In this document: positions 24,353-33,656 of the stretch, piece after piece
How positions within the stretch are numbered: the first letter of the stretch is position 1
Layout: the number at the start of each line of letters is the position of its first letter
The notes under the pieces: model-generated
What the model was told of the DNA's origin: nothing
What the model saw: only the letters and a program-made list of their open reading frames with translations
The model's database searches: none
Assembly: GCF_022538055.1 (NCBI RefSeq)
Contig: NZ_JAKZAM010000014.1
Coordinates: 62,001 to 126,000 of the forward strand
Source of the DNA: Cognataquiflexum nitidum
GTDB taxonomy: Bacteria > Bacteroidota > Bacteroidia > Cytophagales > Cyclobacteriaceae
Length of the DNA: 64,000 nucleotides
Reading direction: 5' to 3'
Made by a program: the position numbers and the translations under genes

Positions 24353-25615
24353 TTATTTTACCACCATTCCGTAATCCAAAGGCATCAGGTCACCGATACG
24401 TTCCCAGCCCATGTATCCCTGAACAAAAATGTCAAAAGGATGAAAATAACTTCCGTTTTCAAACACCTGAACAGCCTTTGACCGCATTTCAATTTTGCTG
24501 AGTTGGGGTAGTTTTGCTCCTGATTCCCGGATTTCACCCGAGCCGATATTTTTGATTGTAAAATTAATATTGCGAAGGCTATATGGGAAAAATGCAGACT
24601 CCTCCTCTTCATTCAAATAAAGGATATATACAGGTTTGTTATAGGTGATAAATACCTTCCCGTCTGGAGTTGCTTTGGTAAGTAATGCAGCATCCATAGG
24701 ATCTATGAATGGAATATAAATGGAATCAGCTACTGTTACATCTGGATTTGGATCTTCCGCTGCTGTGGATTTTTCCGGAGAGATGGGTTTCTCCTGATCA
24801 GGATTTAAGTTCAAATTGATCACATTATTTGGCTTTGGGACTTTTTGAGTAGCAAAAATCCTATATCCGGATTTGTCTGTATTTCCTTCAAATAAACTCC
24901 TCATAAAATGCATCATACTACCCAAATAGGCTTCCTCGCGGCTTTCGGTTACTTTTTTAACCCTTCTTTTTGGAAGTTTTTCTTCCACAAAGTATGGATA
25001 TCCGGCATAGACCACCTCATTTCGGACTTTGTCGAATTCAAACCCGGTAAGAACATACTTGATTTGGTAGCCTAAGTTTGGGTTTTCTATTTGGAGAATA
25101 TCTTTGGCCCGCGCTAACAGTAAGTTTGGATTGGTTTCTCCATCTAAGATAAGGACTTCGGGATTGAGGATGATGCAGCTTTTGGCATTGGCACTGCTAC
25201 CCAAAAAATATTTCTTGAAAACTTCAAGATTTTCATACCAGGTTTTGTCTCTTTTTTCTTTCACTTCACTTCCTTCCAATTCTATAGTTTCCGGCAAAAT
25301 CCTGAATTCGTAAAAATTCCTCAGAACCTGGGTTGAAATGGTATAGCTAAAGGGCTGAAATCCAATGTAGCTGATTACCAGTTCATGGTTTCCCTCAGGG
25401 ATGGTAAGTTCAAATTCCCCTTGCTTATTGGTAGAAGTACCGATGCTGGAATTGCTGATAAAAACCGTAGCAAAAAGCAGAGGCTCTAAAGTCTCTGCAT
25501 CCAAAACCCTTCCCTTGAGGCTATATTGACCAAAAGTGGACAAAATAGTCAACAAAAATACTGTGAAAAAGAGGTAAATAAATTTCAAGGAATAGAAAGT
25601 CTTTATGCCGGGCAT
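24353..25615 (-). CDS. CarboxypepD_reg-like domain exported protein
   Basis: A 420-aa protein with a signal peptide (MPGIKTFYSLKFIYLFFTVFLLT..., ending STFGQ), followed by a CarboxypepD_reg-like beta-sandwich (YSLKGRVLDAETLEPLLFATVFISNSSIGTSTNKQGEF). That domain usually sits at the N-terminus of TonB-dependent receptors or surface proteins. The C-terminal part is not a barrel and shows no catalytic motif. It starts 5 bases after the MG2/plug gene, so the two form an envelope operon. Confidence 0.82.
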   Translation of the reverse strand: MPGIKTFYSLKFIYLFFTVFLLTILSTFGQYSLKGRVLDAETLEPLLFATVFISNSSIGTSTNKQGEFELTIPEGNHELVISYIGFQPFSYTISTQVLRNFYEFRILPETIELEGSEVKEKRDKTWYENLEVFKKYFLGSSANAKSCIILNPEVLILDGETNPNLLLARAKDILQIENPNLGYQIKYVLTGFEFDKVRNEVVYAGYPYFVEEKLPKRRVKKVTESREEAYLGSMMHFMRSLFEGNTDKSGYRIFATQKVPKPNNVINLNLNPDQEKPISPEKSTAAEDPNPDVTVADSIYIPFIDPMDAALLTKATPDGKVFITYNKPVYILYLNEEEESAFFPYSLRNINFTIKNIGSGEIRESGAKLPQLSKIEMRSKAVQVFENGSYFHPFDIFVQGYMGWERIGDLMPLDYGMVVK

Positions 25616-25620
25616 TTTTT

Positions 25621-28119
25621 TTATTTTACCTGAAAGCGATAGGTAGCATAGATTGGTTCTCCAGATGTGGATATGCCTTGGAGATTGACAAATACCTCAG
25701 GCTTACTTTCTGTCAGAAGAAATTCTATGTGGGCTTTTCCTGTATTGTCTGTGACCACATTTGGATTCCAATAAATGGTAGATCTGAAGTCTATCGCAAA
25801 GGGAGCATTGATGTCATAAACACCCGATGGAGAGTAAAACTCGCGGACGGGGACATATCCTTTGGCTTTGATTGCGGCATTGCCGGTGATGGGATCGTCA
25901 GCGGGGTTCCGGTTTGGATTTCCTGCTTTGGTTAAAACATTGATTACTCCCCCGGCACCGTCATTGCCGAAAAGGGAACCTTTGCTTAGACCTGTAAGTA
26001 TATCGATTCTTTCAATTTCCGAAACAGGTAATATTGCTACCATTCCCGGCATTGCTCTCATGCCATCGATAAAAAACGTTGCTCCTCCGGCATTCTCAAA
26101 TGTAGCCCCACCACCTCTGATGATGACACTTGGAACAGGGTTTATGCTAAATACATCTCCAACCACATTCACACCCGGAAACCTTCCTCTGAGAACCTGA
26201 AAAATATTTTGGAAGTAGTAAAATTCTTTGGTCACAGGCAGAGACCTATCGGGCGCATCATTGTATTGGATGGCACGTTTGTCAGGGATAGGCTGACTCC
26301 TTCTCCCCTTTACTGTAACTTCTCCCAGCTCTATTTCCTGGCTGAGTCTGAATTGCTCCATGAGGTTTCGGGCTTCTTTGACAGAAACGAGATAATTGTC
26401 AAAATCCTCAAATTTATCTCCCGATGGAAGCAAAGCTTTGTTTCTTTCTTGGAATTTGGGAGTTTCTGGAATTGTCATGCTTACTTCATTTCTTTTGACT
26501 TCTGTGGTTTTACCGTTGCTTTTTTCCCTTTCGGTGTATGCCTGCAGGTAAATCCCCACAGAATCCTGGTAATCCATCCCGATGAAAGAGAACTCCCCAA
26601 ATTCATTGGAAACCCCTTCATAAACAATTGGCATTCCAAACCTATGGTTGACCAAAATACGTAATTCATGCGGTTCTTCTATTGGTTTTTCGTTCACCTT
26701 ATACACTTTTCCGGTCAAAGTCAGACCTTCCTCAAATCCGTAATTAGGCGGACTGCTTAATTTTGCCAAATGTTCCCAAGAGAATCTTCTCCATCCTTGG
26801 GTCAATAAAAGGATGTCGAGGTATTTTTCAGCATTTGGGTTTTCAGAATTGAAGTAATAGTCCGGTTGCTCTATTTCTCCTTTGACCTCCGAACTCAGCA
26901 GAAAGTAGGAATGGATATTCTCTGCATTATCAGGCTGCAAAACCTGAAAAGCATCCGTTACGGAAACAGAAAAATTACCTTCTATAGCCCTTTGGAATTC
27001 ATCTATCACACTGATCTCCAACAGAACACGTTCTTTGGGAACGTATTCAGCTTTTGCGGTTTTGAAGGCTGCGGTTGCCCTAGAAAATGGGAAAAAATAG
27101 ACCAGTCTCTCTGCCAAAAGTGTAGTCTGCTCATCCATCAGTGTAAAAGTGACTAAGCCTGGATAAAAATCCTCTTTGGATATGATTATTGAGTTTGTAG
27201 TATGTTTTGCATCAAATTCTTTTTCATAGACTTTTTGTCCTTTGGAAAGTCCGATGAGAAAGAGTTTCTTGCCATCATTGGCATTTCCCAGGTTATGCCT
27301 GATCTCTACTTTTACTTCTTCATCTGAATAGAGTGGATCAAAATCAAGTACATAGCCTTGTTTTTGAATGTTGCTGAAGGCAAATTTCTTCCAGTCCTGC
27401 TCAGAAGATTTGGCATAGACCTCATAGGATTCGTTTTCTTTTGAGGTGAATGTGAAGCTTCCCATACCTAAATGCTCAGATTGGAAACGTAATAAGGTAT
27501 CTGAGCTGCTGTTTAAAATATACCCGATTACATCCGTACTCCGCCCGTAAGCATCAGTGGCTTTGAAGCCGATTTTACTTTTGATACCCTCTACGAGATC
27601 CCCCCCTTCGGGGAAAAAGCCGAGATTTAATTTGGAATCTGACCCTGCATATTTCCAGCCTTCACCCAATTCCCCCACCCAAATGTCTTTATAGAAATAA
27701 GCTTGATCACCGAAATTTTTCATCCATTGGGTGTATGCCCGTAGCGAATAAGCACCATGCTCCAGGTCTCGTGGTAAGATGATGTCTCCCTGACCTTGCC
27801 CCTCCTCCAGCCTTATGATGATGCGGTCAATGTACCTTTCGAATTTTGCATCGTATAGGTCTACATATAGCGGGACTGATTTAGTCGCTAACGGTGCCTC
27901 ACCGCCATTTTCAATCATGCCGTAGGCTTTGATCCAAATGGTGTCATTAAGGACATAATGAGCCTTATCGGTATGTAGGTATACTTTTTCCCATGGAAAA
28001 GTACTGTTGTAATCCTTGAAGGATGTGGTTAATTTTTCTATGGGTGTTTGGGCAAAAAGACTGCTGGCATAAAAAACTAAGAAACCACTAAGCAGAAATA
28101 TAGGAAGGGATTTTTTCAT
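25621..28119 (-). CDS. MG2-like and TonB-plug-domain exported protein without barrel
   Basis: An 832-aa exported protein (signal peptide MKKSLPIFLLSGFLVFYASSLFAQ). The first part (KVYLHTDKAHYVLNDTIWIKAYG) is a macroglobulin MG2-like domain, with further beta domains after it. Around residues 640-770 is a TonB-receptor plug: FPGVNVVGDVFSINPVPSVIIRGGGA, then FFIDGMRAMPG and GSLFGNDGAGGVINVLT. No 22-strand barrel follows; the chain ends about 60 residues later. Such plug-without-barrel proteins occur in Bacteroidota and probably act in the periplasm or at the surface. The start was set at ATG 28119 to fit the signal peptide. Confidence 0.83.
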   Translation of the reverse strand: MKKSLPIFLLSGFLVFYASSLFAQTPIEKLTTSFKDYNSTFPWEKVYLHTDKAHYVLNDTIWIKAYGMIENGGEAPLATKSVPLYVDLYDAKFERYIDRIIIRLEEGQGQGDIILPRDLEHGAYSLRAYTQWMKNFGDQAYFYKDIWVGELGEGWKYAGSDSKLNLGFFPEGGDLVEGIKSKIGFKATDAYGRSTDVIGYILNSSSDTLLRFQSEHLGMGSFTFTSKENESYEVYAKSSEQDWKKFAFSNIQKQGYVLDFDPLYSDEEVKVEIRHNLGNANDGKKLFLIGLSKGQKVYEKEFDAKHTTNSIIISKEDFYPGLVTFTLMDEQTTLLAERLVYFFPFSRATAAFKTAKAEYVPKERVLLEISVIDEFQRAIEGNFSVSVTDAFQVLQPDNAENIHSYFLLSSEVKGEIEQPDYYFNSENPNAEKYLDILLLTQGWRRFSWEHLAKLSSPPNYGFEEGLTLTGKVYKVNEKPIEEPHELRILVNHRFGMPIVYEGVSNEFGEFSFIGMDYQDSVGIYLQAYTEREKSNGKTTEVKRNEVSMTIPETPKFQERNKALLPSGDKFEDFDNYLVSVKEARNLMEQFRLSQEIELGEVTVKGRRSQPIPDKRAIQYNDAPDRSLPVTKEFYYFQNIFQVLRGRFPGVNVVGDVFSINPVPSVIIRGGGATFENAGGATFFIDGMRAMPGMVAILPVSEIERIDILTGLSKGSLFGNDGAGGVINVLTKAGNPNRNPADDPITGNAAIKAKGYVPVREFYSPSGVYDINAPFAIDFRSTIYWNPNVVTDNTGKAHIEFLLTESKPEVFVNLQGISTSGEPIYATYRFQVK

Positions 28120-28193
28120 AGGTTGTTTAACAGTCATTATAAACTTAATAAAATAACGATAGGATAAAAAAATAGTTTGATAATTTATTAATC

Positions 28194-29327
28194 CTAAATC
28201 ACCTCATTCAAACCGAAGTAGAATGCGCTCTGATCTCCAAATGCAATGTCCAAACGGATATTGAGGCCTTCATCATTGAGCTTGTACCGAAATCCAAAGC
28301 CTGCCCCATATCGAAATCTTTTCAATCCAAAATCGCCCACCTTAGGTGCTACTTGTCCTGCATGCCCAAAAAGTACCATTCCCAGATTTCTGTAGACAGG
28401 CAATCTATACTCGGCCTGATGGACCATGGCATGGTTGTCCCGGTATCGTCCTTCAAAATATCCCCGCATCCGGTCGCTTCCCCCGATCAGTGATATATGC
28501 TGGAAAGGAGGATTACCGGTGGTGAAACTCCACCACGATTGAAAGGCAAGGACGTGGGTATCGGTAATTTTAATATATTTTCGTAAATCCGCATTGTATT
28601 GGTGGAAACTGAAGTTGCTCCCCAAGAAAGAAGAAAATCCCATCCAACTGAATCTGTTGTTCCAGCCTTTGGTGGGCTGAAAGATATTGTCTCTCGTATC
28701 TTGAGTAAGATTTAATCCCAAACCGGAAAGTCTTTGCCCATCATATCCCGCCACTTGGCTGTTTTCCAATATTCCACCGGGAATACGCCTGTAAATATCA
28801 TCCACCCTAAACTCATACCTCGGTCCTATCAATAATCCTGGAGTGAGCTGACGAAGGTAATTCAAATGAAAATAAGCAAATCGGGTGGTGTAGGATTCGC
28901 CTTCGTTTGTAATTGGGTCATTGCCGATACCATAAAATTTGAAAGGAAAATTTGAAAGCTCGAGTCGGGCGCTGAGGTATTCCTTGTTTTCATTTGCCCA
29001 AAGGTCGAGCTCTGTGGAAAATATTGTCTGATTATTAACTGTATACAGAATAGTGATCGGAAGGGATGAGGGACGGAGGTTTGGACTGGATTCTCCTTTA
29101 TATTTGAAAACACGAATAGCCTTAACCCCTAGACCAAGTCTTGTTTCGGGGGAATAAGTCACTGCCGGAATGAATGCCCATTTTTCACCGGAAATGAGAT
29201 CGATGACCTGATCACCAAAATCAAAAAACCTGTCAATCCCTCCAGACTTCGGAACCGAGTCGTTTGCTTCCTGAGCCAATGAATTGGTCAATGAAAATAA
29301 AAAAAATAAAAAAAGGGCTGTTTTCAT
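28194..29327 (-). CDS. BamA/TamA (Omp85)-like outer-membrane protein
   Basis: A 377-aa protein with a signal peptide (MKTALFLFFLFSLTNSLAQ). The body ends in barrel-like strands, including GGSDRMRGYFEGRYRDNHAMVHQAEYRLP, where the RGY-F-x-x-RYRD wording is the Omp85 barrel signature, and FRYGAGFGFRYKL. POTRA repeats are absent, so it is a short single-barrel member. The ATG at 29327 was preferred over an upstream TTG nine bases earlier. Neighbours suggest a general envelope cluster rather than an operon. Confidence 0.85.
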   Translation of the reverse strand: MKTALFLFFLFSLTNSLAQEANDSVPKSGGIDRFFDFGDQVIDLISGEKWAFIPAVTYSPETRLGLGVKAIRVFKYKGESSPNLRPSSLPITILYTVNNQTIFSTELDLWANENKEYLSARLELSNFPFKFYGIGNDPITNEGESYTTRFAYFHLNYLRQLTPGLLIGPRYEFRVDDIYRRIPGGILENSQVAGYDGQRLSGLGLNLTQDTRDNIFQPTKGWNNRFSWMGFSSFLGSNFSFHQYNADLRKYIKITDTHVLAFQSWWSFTTGNPPFQHISLIGGSDRMRGYFEGRYRDNHAMVHQAEYRLPVYRNLGMVLFGHAGQVAPKVGDFGLKRFRYGAGFGFRYKLNDEGLNIRLDIAFGDQSAFYFGLNEVI

Positions 29328-29360
29328 CAGCCCCAAAAGTAAGGAATGTTTTTTAAAACC

Positions 29361-29903
29361 TTAATCCATAAATTTTTCTACTTCTTCCCGAATAATAACA
29401 TACTGGAAGAGGTCACCGACTATACCGTTTTTGATATAGGCATGTCTCAGAATGGCTTCCGGTTCATATCCTGCATTTTCTAGGATTTTCATCGAAGGGA
29501 CATTGAAATCATAAACCTGCGCATATATCCTTTTAATTGAGGGGAATTTTTCGAGCACATATTCTGTGAACAACTGCACGGCTTGTGTGGCGATTCCTTT
29601 TCCCCAAAATTGCTCGGCGACCCAAAATCCGATTTCCATATTGGTTCGGAGTTCATCTTTACCAATTTCACAGCCAACAGAACCCACCAATTTGCCATCA
29701 TATTCGATTGCAAAATTTTGGGGGGGATTGAATTTTTGGTTATGCTCTATCCAATGCCGCGCATCGTGGATGGTATAGGGAGAAGGGAAACTATCCCTCA
29801 GGTTTTTTGCAATATTTGGGTTGTTGGCGATAGGATATAAGCTGTGGTAATGGCCATCCTGCCATGTCACCAAGCTTACATTTCTCTTTCCTTGAATCTT
29901 CAT
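29361..29903 (-). CDS. GNAT family N-acetyltransferase (RimJ/RimL type)
   Basis: A 180-aa enzyme with the RimJ/RimL pattern: a substrate-side FNPPQNFAIEYDGKLVGSVGCEI, then MEIGFWVAEQFWGKGIATQAVQLFTEYVL, where QFWGKGIAT is the acetyl-CoA-binding R/Q-x-x-G-x-G/A loop. NVPSMKILENAGYEPEAILRHA is typical of the C-terminal part. It acetylates an amino group; the substrate is unknown. It lies 33 bases before the Omp85-like gene on the same strand. Confidence 0.9.
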   Translation of the reverse strand: MKIQGKRNVSLVTWQDGHYHSLYPIANNPNIAKNLRDSFPSPYTIHDARHWIEHNQKFNPPQNFAIEYDGKLVGSVGCEIGKDELRTNMEIGFWVAEQFWGKGIATQAVQLFTEYVLEKFPSIKRIYAQVYDFNVPSMKILENAGYEPEAILRHAYIKNGIVGDLFQYVIIREEVEKFMD

Positions 29904-30347
29904 TTTTTGGCTGGCTATTTATTCTTAAGATAACGGAGTTTTTTGAGTTTTTTTGAAAAGAATTTGTATTTTTTTTATCACTGGGAATGTGACTTTGATT
30001 TTTAATGTTTTCTTTTTGCTTTTACGCAATCATCATTCCCTTTTTTGATTATCCGCTACTTTGCCAATGCTGAAAATTAATGATTAAATCTGCGGATAAT
30101 CTGAACATAGTCAACATTTTACGTCCATTGCCCCTGAAATTGTAATCACACCAAGTTCTATTTAGTTAGTGGCAAGAAAGCGTACATACACATCCACTTT
30201 TTACCTTCTCTTCAGATTCTCTTAAAGTTTTTGCTGTTAGTTCAGGTTGTTTTCATTAGCTGATCAAAACCAAAACTATTAATAATTTGGTTGAAAGTTC
30301 AATTTCACAAACTGCCGGCTGCGGACTGTAAACTGTCGACTATTTTC
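29904..30347. other. Intergenic region between GNAT and prfA genes
   Basis: 444 bases, AT-rich, no open frame I would defend. GATTATCCGC (30047-30056) and GCGGATAATC (30092-30101) form a perfect 10-bp inverted repeat with a 35-base spacer. Near 30312-30340 is a GC-richer stretch with CGGACTGTAAACTGTCGACT, wording related to the repeats near 17176 and 58912. The GNAT promoter should be here. Confidence 0.4.
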
Positions 30348-31424
30348 TCAATCTTCCAATTCTGAAGGGTTCATCCTATCAAGGTTTTCGGCAAGACGCA
30401 GCGCAGAAATGAAATCCTCAATATTGCCTTCCATCACATCAGGGAGGTTGTAGACAGTTTTGTTGATCCGGTGGTCAGTGACACGGCTTTGGGGATAATT
30501 GTAAGTCCGAATTTTGTCGGAACGATCCCCGCTTCCTACCATCGTCCTTCTTTGGGCACCGACGGCATCGTTGTGCTTGGCAAGTTCAATTTCATATAAC
30601 CTCGACCGCAATACTTTCAATGCTTTTTCGAAGTTTTTGATCTGGGATTTTTCATCCTGACAGGTCACGACAAGTCCCGAGGGAATATGCGTCAACCGGA
30701 CCGCAGAATAAGTCGTGTTGACCGATTGTCCACCCGGACCGGAAGAACAATAAGTGTCCTTTCGGATTTCATTCATGTTGATGTTGACTTCGACTTCATC
30801 CATCTCGGGAAGAACTGCAACAGTGGCGGCTGAAGTGTGGACACGGCCTTGAGTTTCTGTGGCAGGTACCCGCTGCACGCGGTGCACGCCGGATTCATAT
30901 TTCATCATCCCATACACATCCTCTCCGGTGATGGTACTGATGATTTCTTTATATCCTCCCGAGGAGCCAAAAGTCAAATCGAGTACAGTCAGTTTCCAAC
31001 CCTTTTTTTCGCAAAAACGCTGGTACATCCTAAACAAATCACCTGCAAAAATCGCTGCCTCATCCCCTCCGGTTCCACCTCGGATCTCGAGGATACAATC
31101 CTTGGAATCGTTGGGGTCTTTGGGGATCAATTGCTGACGCAAAGCTTCTTCCAATTCTTCCTCCCTTTGCTTCAATTCGTCAAGTTCAGCTTTGGCCATT
31201 TCGCGAAAGTCCGGATCTTTTTCTTTTTCCAGGATTTCCTTGGTGCTGGTTATATTTTCCTTGACCAACTTATATTCATCATACAGATTTACCACTTTTT
31301 CGAGGTCTCTGTACTCTTTATTGAGTTTGGTGTATTTGGACATGTCGGACATGGAGTCCGGCTGTATGATGAGCTGACCTACTTCTATAAATCTTTCTTT
31401 CAGCGCTTGGAGTTTGTCAAGCAT
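30348..31424 (-). CDS. prfA: Peptide chain release factor 1
   Basis: RF1 frees finished proteins at UAA and UAG codons. The 358-aa product has the PAT codon-recognition tripeptide (187-189, in [13 protein letters not shown]) and the universal GGQ motif (231-233, in [18 protein letters not shown]), whose Gln reaches the peptidyl-transferase centre. N-terminal helices with [14 protein letters not shown] match the family. Length is normal. It is divergently arranged with an RNA methyltransferase gene; the 119-base gap carries candidate promoters in both directions. Confidence 0.97.
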   Translation of the reverse strand: MLDKLQALKERFIEVGQLIIQPDSMSDMSKYTKLNKEYRDLEKVVNLYDEYKLVKENITSTKEILEKEKDPDFREMAKAELDELKQREEELEEALRQQLIPKDPNDSKDCILEIRGGTGGDEAAIFAGDLFRMYQRFCEKKGWKLTVLDLTFGSSGGYKEIISTITGEDVYGMMKYESGVHRVQRVPATETQGRVHTSAATVAVLPEMDEVEVNINMNEIRKDTYCSSGPGGQSVNTTYSAVRLTHIPSGLVVTCQDEKSQIKNFEKALKVLRSRLYEIELAKHNDAVGAQRRTMVGSGDRSDKIRTYNYPQSRVTDHRINKTVYNLPDVMEGNIEDFISALRLAENLDRMNPSELED

Positions 31425-31448
31425 AAATCAGTAATTGTTGAGCGGGTG

Positions 31449-31456
31449 CAAAATTA
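31449..31456 (-). promoter_or_regulatory. Candidate -7 element for prfA
   Basis: The minus strand reads TAATTTTG, matching TAnnTTTG, 25 bases before the prfA start. No clean -33 partner is seen. Confidence 0.35.
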
Positions 31457-31486
31457 ACAAAAATATCGGTTTTGGGATTTTAAACC

Positions 31487-31521
31487 TTTGGCTATCGGGC
31501 ATCGGAATCCTGTTATCTTTG
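31487..31521 (+). promoter_or_regulatory. Candidate Bacteroidota promoter for NSUN methyltransferase gene
   Basis: TTTG (31487-31490), 23 bases, then TATCTTTG (31514-31521), an exact TAnnTTTG. The start codon is 22 bases further on. Confidence 0.5.
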
Positions 31522-31543
31522 TGAGCTCAAACAAAAAATTACC

Positions 31544-32734
31544 ATGAAACTCTTCACCAATACCGTCAGTGCAGTCATTGAAGCCATCGATGAGATTTTT
31601 AACCGAAACAGGTATGCTGACAAGGTGATTGAAAGAATCCTGAAATCCAATCCAAAATGGGGTGCAAGAGACAGGGGGTTTATCGCTGAGTCTGCTTATG
31701 AAATGGTCCGCTGGTGGAGATTGCTCAACGAGGTCAGTCCTTCGGATGACCTGTACCACTTGTTTGGGACCTATTGGGTGCTTCAGGGAAATGAACTTCC
31801 TGATTGGAGAGAATTCAAAGGCATGGATCCAAAATTCATCAAAGCAAATTATGATAGGATCAGAGAAAGGGCAGTGCTTCAGTCAATTCCGGATTGGCTG
31901 GATGACATGGGAGCTGAGCTTTTGGGTGACAAATGGGAGAAAGAAATCGAAACCCTAAACCAAGAAGCGGATGTCGTCCTCAGGGTTAATACGCTCAAAG
32001 TGACCCGTGAGCAACTCATGAATAGACTTGCGGAAGATGGCATAGAATCCTTTGCCCCAAAAGGCTACAAAGATGCTTTGGTCCTTGCAAAGAGGCAGAA
32101 TATCTTTAAAAATCCCGCTTTCAAAGAAGGATTGTTTGAGATTCAGGACGCTTCGTCACAACTTGTGGCGGCAGCTTTGGAAGTGGAACCCGGTATGCGG
32201 GTGATCGATGCCTGTGCCGGTTCGGGAGGTAAATCCCTTCACCTTGCCGCACTGATGCAGAATAAAGGTCGGATCCTGTCTATGGACGTGGAGGAATGGA
32301 AGCTTAAGAATACCAAACTGAGGGCGAGAAGAAACGGCATCAGCATCATCGAACCTAAGGTGATCGAAGGCAATAAGACCATCAAAAGGCTGAAAGAGTC
32401 TGCTGACCGGGTGCTGTTGGATGTGCCCTGCTCGGGATTGGGCGTATTGAAACGCAATCCGGATACCAAGTGGAAATTGACTCCAGAGTCTATAGAAAAG
32501 GTACAAGCTATCCAACAGGAAATCCTTCAGAACTATGCAGGCATGGTCAAGCCAGGCGGATTGTTGGTCTATGCGACCTGTAGTATTCTCCCTACCGAAA
32601 ACCAGATGCAGGTCGAGAAATTCCTTGCTTCTCCAAACGGGAAGGATTTTGAATTGGTAGAAGACCAAAAAGTGTTGGCGCAGGAAAGCGGATATGATGG
32701 GTTTTATATCGCCAAGATCAAGAGAAAAATTTAA
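31544..32734 (+). CDS. RsmB/NOP-type RNA (cytosine-C5) methyltransferase
   Basis: A 396-aa enzyme of the NSUN family that methylates cytosine C5 in rRNA using SAM. Visible motifs: DACAGSGGKSLHLAALM (SAM-binding motif I), DVPCSGLGVLKRNPDTKW (motif IV, release cysteine) and VYATCSILPTENQMQVEKFL (motif VI, catalytic TC). The N-terminal part is not NusB-like in full length, so it may not be true RsmB. It is monocistronic and divergent from prfA. A second NSUN enzyme of a different type is at 52751. Confidence 0.92.
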   Translation: MKLFTNTVSAVIEAIDEIFNRNRYADKVIERILKSNPKWGARDRGFIAESAYEMVRWWRLLNEVSPSDDLYHLFGTYWVLQGNELPDWREFKGMDPKFIKANYDRIRERAVLQSIPDWLDDMGAELLGDKWEKEIETLNQEADVVLRVNTLKVTREQLMNRLAEDGIESFAPKGYKDALVLAKRQNIFKNPAFKEGLFEIQDASSQLVAAALEVEPGMRVIDACAGSGGKSLHLAALMQNKGRILSMDVEEWKLKNTKLRARRNGISIIEPKVIEGNKTIKRLKESADRVLLDVPCSGLGVLKRNPDTKWKLTPESIEKVQAIQQEILQNYAGMVKPGGLLVYATCSILPTENQMQVEKFLASPNGKDFELVEDQKVLAQESGYDGFYIAKIKRKI

Positions 32735-32864
32735 ACCATTTACAATGCCTACTTGAAAAGAAAAGGTCTGTATTTTTTCATCGAGTTAAAAATGCCCAAT
32801 CCTAGTCAGGAAGAGCCTTTTTTGAAATTTCAAAAGAAAAGCATAATTGATTAACGAAAAACGC

Positions 32865-32895
32865 TTGCTTTTATTGTTTTTTAAGTTTAGCTTTT
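32865..32895 (+). promoter_or_regulatory. Candidate promoter for envelope gene cluster 32927-36288
   Basis: TTG (32865-32867), 20 bases, then TAGCTTTT (32888-32895), one base short of the TAnnTTTG consensus. It is 31 bases upstream of the ATG at 32927. Confidence 0.45.
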
Positions 32896-32926
32896 GTTCC
32901 TGTATTCATTTTAACTCAGGCATTTT

Positions 32927-33652
32927 ATGGGAATCAGGTCAATCCTTTTTTTTTCCTTATTTTTTTTGACACTGTCCTACGTAGAAGCACAGTCAGATAG
33001 TATTCCTCCAACTGCTTCAAATATCCCTCCTCCTACTTTTGGATACAAGAAACTTGTATTTGGGATCAATACCCAATTTGCTGTAGAGGGACTTTTTGAC
33101 CAACAGCTTACTACACCATTGGAAGTGACGGTAAGAAAATTAATTAAGAACAATCAAGCGATTAGGTTACGGCTTATGGGAATTTCCTCGAATAGATCCC
33201 TAAACCAAGGAGATACAAGTAAAACTACAAAGTCTGCAACTTTAGGAATGGCAATCGGAAAGGAATGGCATCGTCCGATCGGAAAAAAATTTGGTTGGTA
33301 TTTCGGCTTAGAGGCAGAATTCAATAAGAATTGGGACAATTCGATAGAAACAAAACCGATATATAATCTTGACGGAATCCTTCGTACGAACAAGCAATAT
33401 TATGATAGGAGCAAATTATTTTTAAATGGGTTAGGAATTATAGGATTTTCATTCCGCCTGAATTCATATATTATTCTTACCACAGAAATTAAACAAGGTT
33501 TATATTATTCAAATTTCCAAACTCTAGTTAACACTTATGATAAAGCTATTGAAGAAGAGGATTATCTCTTAACTCCAACGATTAGTAAGTTCTCGATTGA
33601 AGAATTTAAATTTAGTATTCAACCTTATACCGGAATCCACATAAACTTTTAA
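32927..33652 (+). CDS. Exported hypothetical protein, paralogue of the protein at 35542
   Basis: A 241-aa product with a signal peptide (hydrophobic FFSLFFLTLSYVEAQ). The mature part (KKLVFGINTQFAVEGLFDQQLTTPLEVTVRKLIKNNQAIRLRLMG) and the last residues (FKFSIQPYTGIHINF) align with the protein at 35542-36288. Alternating polar and aromatic strands suggest a small outer-membrane or surface barrel. It is the first gene of a cluster with a T9SS-sorted protein. No named family is recognised. Confidence 0.72.
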   Translation: MGIRSILFFSLFFLTLSYVEAQSDSIPPTASNIPPPTFGYKKLVFGINTQFAVEGLFDQQLTTPLEVTVRKLIKNNQAIRLRLMGISSNRSLNQGDTSKTTKSATLGMAIGKEWHRPIGKKFGWYFGLEAEFNKNWDNSIETKPIYNLDGILRTNKQYYDRSKLFLNGLGIIGFSFRLNSYIILTTEIKQGLYYSNFQTLVNTYDKAIEEEDYLLTPTISKFSIEEFKFSIQPYTGIHINF

Positions 33653-33656
33653 AACC

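Noticed and set aside
30047..30101. 10-bp inverted repeat as a small RNA or riboswitch
   Set aside because: A single stem with a 35-base AT-rich spacer matches no RNA family I know.
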